Source: Cellvibrio sp. PSBB023
Lineage (GTDB): Bacteria; Pseudomonadota; Gammaproteobacteria; Pseudomonadales; Cellvibrionaceae
Direction of reading: 5' to 3'
Assembly (NCBI RefSeq): GCF_002007605.1
Contig: NZ_CP019799.1
Span: 2,830,001-2,894,000, forward strand
Length of the DNA: 64,000 nucleotides
In this document: positions 1 to 7,409 of the stretch, in pieces
Layout of the letters: each line of letters starts with the position of its first letter
How positions within the stretch are numbered: position 1 is the first letter of the stretch
Translations under genes and position numbers: made by a program
Notes under the pieces: generated by a model
What the model was told of the DNA's origin: nothing
Database searches by the model: none
The model's input: only the letters and a program-made list of their open reading frames with translations

Positions 1-433
1 CGTCCTCGCCTAAACTCACACCAAAACCCAGCGTGGTTAAATCACCGAAAAAACTTTGATCTATACCAAAGCTGTAGGTAGTTGCATCGTAGTCATTTTC
101 TTTACTGCTGACGTAGCCAACCGAAATGGTTGAGCGGTCAATCATGTATTGCGCACTCAGCCCCTGTTCTTTGCGCTCTTCGCTGTAGGGGCTTGCAGTG
201 GCCTCTACGTCGATCGACGCACTACTCACCATATCCACATAATAATTGGCGGCGACAGATACCGAACTGCCAATACTTTTGCGTACTAAAATAGAGGGGC
301 CATCAATTTGTGCGCCGCCACCATCGTAACCATGATAAAGCACATCGATGCGTTCATCCGGCAATACCGCTGCCTGCGCGATACTGGCCGCCAAGGTAAT
401 ACCTAAAATCAGCAGGCGATTAATTACAGCCAC
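1..433 (-). CDS. DUF3570 domain-containing protein (partial, C-terminus beyond left edge)
   Basis: The frame is open from a GTG at 433 to the window edge, so only the N-terminal ~144 residues are present. A GGGAGG ribosome site at 444-439 lies 5 bases upstream of this GTG; an in-frame GTG at 439 overlaps the site and is less likely. The product starts with a short signal peptide (cleavage after AQA) followed by VLPDERIDVLYHGYDGGG and DGPSILVRK, which I recognise as the start of DUF3570, a predicted outer-membrane barrel family. Alternating hydrophobic strands (ANYYVDMVSS, STISVGYVSS) fit a barrel. It overlaps the upstream DUF4266 gene by 14 bp, so translation is probably coupled. DUF4266, DUF3570 and a thioredoxin-like gene often sit together; their function is unknown. 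Confidence 0.8.
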   Translation of the reverse strand, partial: MAVINRLLILGITLAASIAQAAVLPDERIDVLYHGYDGGGAQIDGPSILVRKSIGSSVSVAANYYVDMVSSASIDVEATASPYSEERKEQGLSAQYMIDRSTISVGYVSSKENDYDATTYSFGIDQSFFGDLTTLGFGVSLGED

Positions 434-644
434 AGCCACCTCCCGATGCGCCATCACCGCCGCGCGCGGCTTCGCGCGCATCATAAACGTGATGCAAATA
501 ACTACCCGCTACCGGATCACGATCAAAACTCATGATTTCATCCGCAATTTTTTGGCGTTCATAGGGTTTGACCCACGGCTTGATGGGGCTACAGGCGGCG
601 ATGCACAACAGCATCGCCAGCAGCAGGGAGAGGCGCGCTATCAT
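420..644 (-). CDS. DUF4266 small lipoprotein with C-terminal GGGCGCN tail
   Basis: A 74-residue lipoprotein. Residues 1-17 form a signal peptide ending in a lipobox (LLCIAAC, Cys18 predicted as the lipidated residue). The body has a conserved-looking SPIKPWVKPYERQKIADEIM segment, then a Gly/Cys-rich tail ending GGGCGCN. This architecture matches DUF4266. The two tail cysteines could bind a metal or take part in a thiol relay with the thioredoxin-like protein encoded just upstream, but that is inference. The start codon overlaps the stop of the thioredoxin gene in an ATGA arrangement (641-644), and its own 3' end overlaps the DUF3570 gene, so the three are almost certainly one transcript. Confidence 0.85.
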   Translation of the reverse strand: MIARLSLLLAMLLCIAACSPIKPWVKPYERQKIADEIMSFDRDPVAGSYLHHVYDAREAARGGDGASGGGCGCN

Positions 645-1144
645 TCTTTAATCAGCTCACGGATTTGGTCGCGGTATTTATTTTCGTCGCCCGGTTTGTA
701 GCCGCGATTCACGAAACGAATTTCACCTTTTTTATCGATTAACACCGTGGTTGGCATAGCGTCCACGTTGTAAAGGCTGCTCGCTTTGCTCTCGGCATCA
801 TACAAAATCGGGAAGGTAACACCGAGCTGCTGGATAAGTTTTTTTGCATCGGTATTGTCCTCTTCCACATTCACGCCATAGAGCACGAAACCGGCACTGC
901 TGTAGCGTTTGGACATTTCATCCAACAGTGGCATTTCCTGACGGCAGGGGCCGCACCAGGAGGCCCAGAAATTGAGCATCACTACCTGACCGCGCTGTTC
1001 TGCCAAACGCACATTTTCACCGCTGCTGCTGGGCAAGGTGAAATCCGGCGCAGGTTCCGCCATAGCGACGAGCGAACTCAAACCCAGTGCAATTGCGGCG
1101 GCAATCGTTGCCATTTTTTTATGTAACAGTCTGTGCGATACCAT
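641..1144 (-). CDS. TlpA-family thioredoxin-like protein, periplasmic
   Basis: Predicted 167 residues from the ATG at 1144, chosen because GGAG lies about 6 bases upstream; an ATG four codons earlier (1156) overlaps that site. A cleaved signal peptide (ends VAMAEP) precedes a TlpA/ResA-type domain with APDFTLPSSSG, the redox motif WASWCGPC, and the cis-proline region DAMPTTVLIDKKG. Family members reduce disulfides or keep apocytochrome cysteines reduced in the periplasm. Here it sits upstream of DUF4266/DUF3570 genes and close to genes for proteins with CxxCH heme sites, so a role in cytochrome or cysteine-tail maturation is plausible but unproven. The Cys pair and cis-Pro are intact. Confidence 0.9.
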   Translation of the reverse strand: MVSHRLLHKKMATIAAAIALGLSSLVAMAEPAPDFTLPSSSGENVRLAEQRGQVVMLNFWASWCGPCRQEMPLLDEMSKRYSSAGFVLYGVNVEEDNTDAKKLIQQLGVTFPILYDAESKASSLYNVDAMPTTVLIDKKGEIRFVNRGYKPGDENKYRDQIRELIKE

Positions 1145-1179
1145 AATCAACTCCACATCGATTCAAAAAAAATTCTGAA

Positions 1180-1842
1180 TTAGAAAAATACTGACAGGCC
1201 TAAACGCGACTCCAAATTGGTAATGCGTTTTGCCTCACCAAACAGCTCATGTTCAAAGCTGTGCCCGCGCATACTTAAATCCAGCGCCAACCAGTCGGTG
1301 GTGTAAAAGCGCAAACCCGCGCCGATGGTGGTAGTGAAATAATCTTTTGCGGCAAAATCGGTATTGCCTGCACCCGCCATCAAATAAAAGTGATTGTTGA
1401 AGGTCCACTTATCCGACATAAAAATTTGGCCGTGCAAAAAATTGTAGCCCAGCGACACGTTGTAATACGCCAGATCGCGTTGATCTCCGGTCAAGAGTTC
1501 AACGCCGCCACTCAATAATTCGTAGCTGGTCTTTTGTGTTTTACTGGTGCCATAGGCCGCCTCCACAAAAAAGCTTTCGGTGATGTGATAGGCGAGCGTA
1601 AAACCGGCCACTCCGTTGGTGCCGAAATCTTCTATGGATAAAAATCCGTAAAACACCCCCAGCTCAAAATTTTCCGTATCCAAATCGTCTTCTTTAATGT
1701 GGCGACGTTTAATATCGGGCGTGATGACCTGCTCCAGCTCATCCTCATCGCTGCCTTCATCTTGCGCGAATGCAGGTTGGGTGATGCTGAAAATCCCAAG
1801 CAGCAATGCGCTTAGAAAAAGACGTTGAAACCGAGTTTCCAT
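1180..1842 (-). CDS. Outer membrane beta-barrel domain protein (OMP_myx_plus-like)
   Basis: 220 residues. A signal peptide ends at PAFAQD. An acidic stretch (DEGSDEDELEQV) precedes a barrel of alternating aromatic strands (FELGVFYGFLSIEDF, TLAYHITESFFVEAAYG, YYNVSLGYNFL) and a C-terminal strand ending VFF, as required for BAM recognition. The C-terminal region (TDWLALDLSMRGHSFEHELF, then a strand ending GLSVFF) is like that of the neighbouring upstream gene, so the two are probably paralogues of the outer-membrane barrel family first defined in myxobacteria (TIGR04565, named from memory). The start has an AGAGG site about 8 bases upstream and lies within the 3' end of the preceding gene (31 bp overlap). 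Function unknown; likely a structural partner in this envelope locus. Confidence 0.8.
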   Translation of the reverse strand: METRFQRLFLSALLLGIFSITQPAFAQDEGSDEDELEQVITPDIKRRHIKEDDLDTENFELGVFYGFLSIEDFGTNGVAGFTLAYHITESFFVEAAYGTSKTQKTSYELLSGGVELLTGDQRDLAYYNVSLGYNFLHGQIFMSDKWTFNNHFYLMAGAGNTDFAAKDYFTTTIGAGLRFYTTDWLALDLSMRGHSFEHELFGEAKRITNLESRLGLSVFF

Positions 1843-2594
1843 TCATTAACCTCTTCGTTGGTATTACGACTGGTGAGCACGTAATGATTGGTGTAATCCG
1901 CGCGCAAAAACAGGCGCCCGGTGAGATGTACATAAGCGCCCAGACTGGCTTGCATCACATTGTCATCGCGGTCTTCTGTTTCGACCAGCGTGGCACTGGG
2001 AAAGGTTTTGATCTTACCGCTGCCAACACTGAAAAAGGGCGAGACCCGCCATTCGGGAAAGGGTTGAAAGAGCACAGCGGCAGCGAGGATCTGACTATCC
2101 GAAAACTGGCCGGTATTTTCCCCGTAGCGCACTTCTGCCGATAAATTTTTAGTGAAGCGATACCCTAAATTAATGGTCAAGCTGTCTGCACCGGCAAAAT
2201 CGCCATAGGCAGCGCCCAACTCAAAACGATCCACCAAATAATCCGCTTGCTGGTTGTCGGGGAAATCCGGCTTGCTGCCATCGGGTGACAGGGTGAGCTT
2301 CATGTCGTCGCGTTTAATCCAGCCTTCAAGGTCGCGTTTGGTTTTGATTTTGATCCAATCGGTGCGGCTGTATAGCAGGGTGATGACTTCTTCGCGCTCG
2401 ACCACATGGAATATTGGGTAGCCGCGCCCTGGGCCGGAATACACATTGATAAAGGCATCGTCCACGGTGACTTGCAGTGGTTCATCGGCGGAAAACCAAT
2501 TAAACCACTGCGCCTGTGTAGGCAGCGCTACACAGAGCAACAAGCTCATTACTAGATAGCGCCCTTTCAGGATTCTGCGTGCACTGGCAATCAT
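1812..2594 (-). CDS. SH3b domain plus outer membrane beta-barrel protein
   Basis: 260 residues. A signal peptide ends near PTQAQW. Residues ~40-100 resemble a bacterial SH3 domain (DAFINVYSGPGRGYP, REEVITLLYSRTDWIKIKT, GWIKRDDM), which in secreted proteins usually binds peptidoglycan or peptide. The remaining ~150 residues form a predicted barrel (DRFELGAAYGDF, SLTINLGYRF, SAEVRYGENTG) ending in NVFF. The combination would tether an outer-membrane barrel to the cell wall. It is the first gene of the minus-strand group 2594 to 1 and overlaps the next barrel gene by 31 bp. The barrel half is similar to that neighbour, so a duplication followed by gain or loss of the SH3 part is likely. Confidence 0.75.
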   Translation of the reverse strand: MIASARRILKGRYLVMSLLLCVALPTQAQWFNWFSADEPLQVTVDDAFINVYSGPGRGYPIFHVVEREEVITLLYSRTDWIKIKTKRDLEGWIKRDDMKLTLSPDGSKPDFPDNQQADYLVDRFELGAAYGDFAGADSLTINLGYRFTKNLSAEVRYGENTGQFSDSQILAAAVLFQPFPEWRVSPFFSVGSGKIKTFPSATLVETEDRDDNVMQASLGAYVHLTGRLFLRADYTNHYVLTSRNTNEEVNEWKLGFNVFF

Positions 2595-2686
2595 GCCTTG
2601 GTCTCAATTGTTGTGGTGATGATTCTTGTCATTGTTGTTTTGCTTTTTTAGTTGGGCTCTTTAGTTAAGTTCTTTAGTTAGGCTCT

Positions 2687-5560
2687 TTAATTAGGTAAAG
2701 CCAACTCAAACGGGTTGGTGTAATAGCGGCCATTGGTATCCAGCCACTCGGAGAGCAGTTTTAGCTCCGCCGCGTTCAAGAATCCCATATGCGTGCCATT
2801 GTTTTCAAATTTATTAAAGAAGGTACCACTGGCTCGCGCACCACCTCGACTCATCGGCGGCGGCAGGAAGCCGGTGTTCACCATGCGCGGCACGGGATTG
2901 CCCATGGCATCCAACTGCAATTCACCGGTTTCTTCATTGGCGATTTCAAACGGACAATTGGCGACACCTTCACAGGTAGGCACGCCGTCATCATCCAGCA
3001 ATACGTCGCACTGGGGAATGAAATCGTAGTTGTCTTCAAATTCGCACACGGGCAGCAATACCGCCAGACTGCCTTCGTAAATAAATTGAATTTGCCGCTG
3101 GTTGCCGTTTAGCAATTGCAAATAGGCGCGCATTTGGCTGTTGGCATTTTCTTTGGTACGCAGCAGATTCAACTGTGCTGAAGGCACCTGCAAATTGCCG
3201 TCGGCATCCGTAGGTGAGTGACAGGCGACGCAGGTATTGGCGGTTTTATCGATCATCAACTCTGGATCTGTAACCGTCATAGGGTCGCGCTCGCGCTCCC
3301 ACAGCGGCTGGATGTGATACTCGTAATTAATCACTACCCGACAATTGGCATTCCAACTGGATTCTTCACGACAGGCTTCAGGTGTTGGTGCAGGAATTTG
3401 ATCAGCATTAGCGCCGGGAATAAGAGCGTTGTACTCAATATTAATCGTCTCTGCACGCGGCACCCCAGGCGCAGCCCATTCATCCCGAAAAAATAGATCG
3501 ACGTTAGGATTACGCAGGTTGCGTTCCTGACCTGGGCCAGCCATGTCATAGCAGGTAGTTCCATCCAAAGGATCTTCACAATAGGTAGAACGAGCAGCAA
3601 ATTCGGCCATCGTCTCACCAACACTTGGTGTAACAAAGATACCCAATGGCAAATAACGCTGTGTATTGGGGAAATTAATGCCTAGTGAACCATTATTTAA
3701 AGCACTTGCTTCGAGATCTTTACGACCATGCACCGCTGTGGTGTTGGTGGCAGCATGACAACCATTGCACGTCATTTTTTCACCCGGGCGCAATTGCAAA
3801 TAGGTGTTGTGGTTAGCGCTGATTTGGCGGCCATTGCGGTCGAGGATTTCCAGTGAAAAGGCAACATCGGCAGGCACTGTCACCATCACCGAACCATCGG
3901 CCTCCACAGGCGCATAGCCGAGGATTTCCTGAATGCCGTTATTAGCGTTGAAAAGGTTGCCGTAAATATTGTCATCCTGATCGTCCAGGGTATCGTCATC
4001 GGCGCGGGAGACGGCTTTCACCAAACGGATAAAGCGGGCGGGACGTTGGTCGACAGGGCGGGCGATCATCGCCTGCAAATCGGCGGCGCCGGAGTTCATG
4101 GCATTAAAGGCGCCGTCCAGATCATAAACACTGCGGATATGCAGCAAGCCGAGGTTGCGTGCGGCGAGGTCAGGGTCAGTGGCTGGTGCGATGTAGGTCG
4201 GGTTGTAGGCGTTCTGTTCCAGCGCCAAGGCCTCGGTAAATACCTTGTCATTCTCCGCCAATACCACGGGCAATTGGGTTTGGTTGTTCAGGTCGTAAAT
4301 CCACAGGCCATAAAAAGGTGGCGCCTCTTCATAACCTGCCACCGGCACACCATCAACCAAAAGGGTTGGCAAGCAAGGCTGCAAGCGCTCGGTCGCCGTT
4401 TCCAGCAAGCGGCATTGGCTCCAACTGACCAGCAGGCGATTGGTGCCATCGTAAAGTGGCGACAGGGATGCAAAACGGCCGTGCAGGGAGACCAGATCCG
4501 TTGCGATATTCACCGGTTTAATCGACAGAGATTGCACCTGCCCTTCCAGCGCGGCAGCGCCATCGACCACTACCATATCGCCACCCAGTTGCAGGCCATT
4601 TTGCACATAGATGGCGGCAAGACGACCATCGGGCAACACTTGTGGACGCAGCAGGCGCGGCACTTCGGTCACCCCCTCAGGGAGTTCCTCCGGGTTGAGG
4701 CTGGCATCACCAAAGTAGCGCTGCACATCGGTGCCATCGGGATTGGCGCTGTAAAAGCTGAGGCGCTCGCCGCTCCAGCGCAGGAACACCAACCGGCCAT
4801 TGGGCATGACTTGCGGCTGCAGGTCGTGGCTGAGGTGATAACTGAGTTGCTGAATGTCAGTGCCGTCGTCTTTTACGCTGTGCAGCAGAAAACTGGTGAT
4901 GTCGTTGTCCTGCTGGGTGACGGCGCCGAATTGGGGTTTGCCTTCGTCGAGCAGGATTTCCTTGCTGCGCTTTTGGCGATTGGAACTGAACAGGATGCGC
5001 CCGTCCGGTAAATAACGCGGGCTGACATCGTCACCTTTTTCCGCCTCAAAAGTCGAGCTGATCACCCGGCGCAATTGTTTGGTCGCCAGATTGTATTCCC
5101 AGATATTCCAGGTCGGCTGGGCAGGATCGTCCTCGTCCAGATCCGGGTTGAGCGGGGCGTGCATGGCAAAAACCAGACGCTTACCGTCCGGGTGGGCGGC
5201 TACATCCTTGACGTCATAATTGGGGGTTTCCGCATCAAAAAATTCATCATTTTCAAACGCGCTACGGGTGATATTCACCACCTCCGCCTGAGTCGTAGCG
5301 CGCGCTTTTACGTAAAGTTCGCCGCCGGGATTAAAACTGTCCGGCATAAACACATCGGGGTAGACCGGCTCGCCGTCTTCATCCACCGGAAGCGGGCGCT
5401 GGATGTAAGCCACGGGAATATCCACCACGACCGGATCAGGCGCTTGACCACCGTTGGAGCCGCCGCCGGAGCTGCCCCCGCCACAGGCGGTCAAGGCCAG
5501 CAGTGAGCCGAGCACCAGCCAGCGGGACAGGAAATAGGATGGAGTAACAAATTGCGTCAT
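2687..5560 (-). CDS. HzsA-related di-heme c-type lipoprotein with TolB-like propeller
   Basis: 957 residues from the ATG at 5560. This start is chosen because it gives a proper lipoprotein signal (lipobox LALTAC, Cys26) followed by a Gly/Ser linker; the 60 codons before it look non-coding, and the ribosome site is weak. Residues ~120-420 contain WD40/TolB-like repeats (YLPDGRILFSS, VMPNGRLVFLRW, VLPDGRLAAIYV). Two heme c sites follow: CNGCH at residue 598 and CVACH at residue 777. The family is often labelled HzsA-related because the middle part resembles the hydrazine synthase alpha subunit. No other anammox genes are present, so hydrazine chemistry is not implied. It lies divergent from three further secreted proteins, two of them cytochrome-like, and probably works with them. 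Confidence 0.75.
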   Translation of the reverse strand: MTQFVTPSYFLSRWLVLGSLLALTACGGGSSGGGSNGGQAPDPVVVDIPVAYIQRPLPVDEDGEPVYPDVFMPDSFNPGGELYVKARATTQAEVVNITRSAFENDEFFDAETPNYDVKDVAAHPDGKRLVFAMHAPLNPDLDEDDPAQPTWNIWEYNLATKQLRRVISSTFEAEKGDDVSPRYLPDGRILFSSNRQKRSKEILLDEGKPQFGAVTQQDNDITSFLLHSVKDDGTDIQQLSYHLSHDLQPQVMPNGRLVFLRWSGERLSFYSANPDGTDVQRYFGDASLNPEELPEGVTEVPRLLRPQVLPDGRLAAIYVQNGLQLGGDMVVVDGAAALEGQVQSLSIKPVNIATDLVSLHGRFASLSPLYDGTNRLLVSWSQCRLLETATERLQPCLPTLLVDGVPVAGYEEAPPFYGLWIYDLNNQTQLPVVLAENDKVFTEALALEQNAYNPTYIAPATDPDLAARNLGLLHIRSVYDLDGAFNAMNSGAADLQAMIARPVDQRPARFIRLVKAVSRADDDTLDDQDDNIYGNLFNANNGIQEILGYAPVEADGSVMVTVPADVAFSLEILDRNGRQISANHNTYLQLRPGEKMTCNGCHAATNTTAVHGRKDLEASALNNGSLGINFPNTQRYLPLGIFVTPSVGETMAEFAARSTYCEDPLDGTTCYDMAGPGQERNLRNPNVDLFFRDEWAAPGVPRAETINIEYNALIPGANADQIPAPTPEACREESSWNANCRVVINYEYHIQPLWERERDPMTVTDPELMIDKTANTCVACHSPTDADGNLQVPSAQLNLLRTKENANSQMRAYLQLLNGNQRQIQFIYEGSLAVLLPVCEFEDNYDFIPQCDVLLDDDGVPTCEGVANCPFEIANEETGELQLDAMGNPVPRMVNTGFLPPPMSRGGARASGTFFNKFENNGTHMGFLNAAELKLLSEWLDTNGRYYTNPFELALPN

Positions 5561-6166
5561 AGCCAGTGGCCCAGAATCCGGAAAGTCATGTAAAGAGGGT
5601 GTTGCCCTGCAAAGGGCGTTACTCATCGCCCGCAAAAGGCATTTCTTATCAAAAGTCGCGCCAGTTGTGATTTGGGTGACAGGAATGGCGCGCATGCTAG
5701 AGCATAGAGAATGGCGCGTCATAAAGCGCACAATATTCAACCTGAGCAGCCTTGCTGATTGTGACTCAGGTCTCGATTCTGCAATGAACCGGGCAGAAGA
5801 TTAAAAAAGAAGAGGATGATGCCAAACGCTAGCACTTGCCCAGCTTCATACTAATCTGACATTTTTCGTCAGCTACTTTTCGCTGGCACTGTTCAGCCTC
5901 CCCAACCAGGACGTTTTGCGCCTTCCCCCATAGGGTCTGGCGCATCGCCAATCACAACACAGAAATAGCGCCAACACGGGCAAGCGCGAAAATCTGGCGT
6001 CAAAAGGATATTTTGGAGAACTGTTTCTAATTCTTGAAAAGTATCCCGACTGCAGCCGCCGTTCCTATGATGTCCGGCATATTCACTGCATAGCACGACC
6101 ACTAACTACAGCTATAGCATCAGCGCAGCCCCTGCCCAGATGCAGACCAACTACCCAGGAGCAACC
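5561..6166 (+). promoter_or_regulatory. 606-bp divergent intergenic region
   Basis: This lies between the HzsA-related gene (minus) and the mono-heme gene (plus) and must hold both promoters. I see no convincing coding sequence: the open frames here lack a ribosome site and plausible composition. No clear palindromic operator or strong sigma-70 pair stands out. Confidence 0.4.
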
Positions 6167-7399
6167 GTGATCAACACTAACTCCCGCTTATTCAGCCAAG
6201 CGGCGCGCTGCCTACCCTCTGTGGGGCTCGCGGCGCTGCTGGCGATTAGCAGTGCCAGCCATGCCGGTTCACGCGAACAGGCACTGCAAATTCACAACCG
6301 TATTGCCGGGGTGCCGCCCACTGAGGCGGTGCTGGCGCAAATGAGCAGCAGCATCGAGGCCGGACAAGTGGCCGATGCCGTGCGCATCGCCATGAGCAAC
6401 GAGGCTTTTTATCGCGTCACCCTGAAAAATATGGTGACACCCTGGACCAACCGCGACCGCACCGTTTTTGCACCGCTCAACGACTACACCGCCACGGTGA
6501 TTGGCTTGGTGCGCGACGAAGCCGACTTCCGCACAGTGCTCTATGACGATGTGATCTACACCAGTAACGCGGGCGGTTTGCCCGCCTACTCCAATAGCAA
6601 TAACAATCACTATGAGGCGATTGAAAACCAGGGCGTGAGCTTGAAAGACACACTGGTCAGGCGCCCCCAATCCAGCGTGAATGGTCTGCCAGCCGACGCC
6701 ACCTCCGGTGTTATTACCAGCCGCGCCGCCGCCAAGGCATTTTTTATCGCCGGCACCAACCGCGCCATGTTCCGCTTTACGCTGATCAACCACCTGTGCC
6801 GCGACCTGGAACAAGTACACGACACCAGCCTGACGCCGGATTTTGTGCGTCAGGATGTGAGCCGCAGCCCCGGTGGCGATAGCCGCGTATTCCTGAATAA
6901 CTGTGTTGGCTGCCATAACGGCATGGACCCACTCGCCAAAGCCTATGCCTATTACGACTATGAGTTTGATGTAAACGCCGACCCCGATGGCCTGAGCGGC
7001 AGCATTCACTACAACGCCGAAGGCACCATTGACCCGGATACCGAAAGCCGGGTAGAAAAGAAATACCGCATCAATGCCAACACCTTCAAATATGGCTATG
7101 TGACCACCAATGACAATTGGCAGAACTACTGGCGCCAGGGCATGAATGTGCATTTGGGCTGGGACAGCAGCTTGCCCGGCAGCGGTACCGGCGCCAAAAG
7201 CATGAATATGGAGCTGGCACACAGCCAAGCCTTTGCCAGTTGTCAGGTAGAAAAGGTGTTCCAGAATGTCTGCCTGCGCAAACCCGCCGATAGCACTGAT
7301 CGCAGCAAAATCAGCGAGATTACCGCCAACTTCGCGGCATCCGGTTACAAACTAACCCAAGTGTTTATCGACACTGCTGACTACTGCAAAGGTGAATAA
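6167..7399 (+). CDS. Secreted mono-heme c-type cytochrome-like protein
   Basis: 410 residues from the GTG at 6167, which has AGGAG about 5 bases upstream; an ATG at 6140 in the same frame lacks such a site. A signal peptide ends ASHAGS. One heme site, CVGCH, lies at residue 246 followed by NGMDPLAKA, a pattern like the DUF1588/DUF1592 cytochrome modules of planctomycetes where a helical region precedes the heme. Further cysteines occur near the C-terminus (FASCQVEKVFQNVCLR, DYCKGE). I do not recognise a named family for the whole protein. Its stop codon lies inside the start region of the next gene, so the two are co-translated. Probable periplasmic or surface electron carrier. Confidence 0.65.
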   Translation: MINTNSRLFSQAARCLPSVGLAALLAISSASHAGSREQALQIHNRIAGVPPTEAVLAQMSSSIEAGQVADAVRIAMSNEAFYRVTLKNMVTPWTNRDRTVFAPLNDYTATVIGLVRDEADFRTVLYDDVIYTSNAGGLPAYSNSNNNHYEAIENQGVSLKDTLVRRPQSSVNGLPADATSGVITSRAAAKAFFIAGTNRAMFRFTLINHLCRDLEQVHDTSLTPDFVRQDVSRSPGGDSRVFLNNCVGCHNGMDPLAKAYAYYDYEFDVNADPDGLSGSIHYNAEGTIDPDTESRVEKKYRINANTFKYGYVTTNDNWQNYWRQGMNVHLGWDSSLPGSGTGAKSMNMELAHSQAFASCQVEKVFQNVCLRKPADSTDRSKISEITANFAASGYKLTQVFIDTADYCKGE

Positions 7400-7409
7400 G
7401 GTGATGAAG

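Noticed and set aside
4046..5011. 321-residue open frame on the plus strand inside the HzsA-related gene
   Set aside because: It is the antisense shadow of a strongly supported coding sequence; it lacks a ribosome site and has an unnatural composition.
2687..5560. Hydrazine synthase and anammox metabolism
   Set aside because: Only the alpha-like fold is shared. No beta/gamma subunit or hydrazine dehydrogenase genes are present and the setting is gammaproteobacterial.
5893..6102. 69-residue minus-strand frame in the divergent intergenic region
   Set aside because: No ribosome site, no recognisable sequence, and it would occupy the promoter region.
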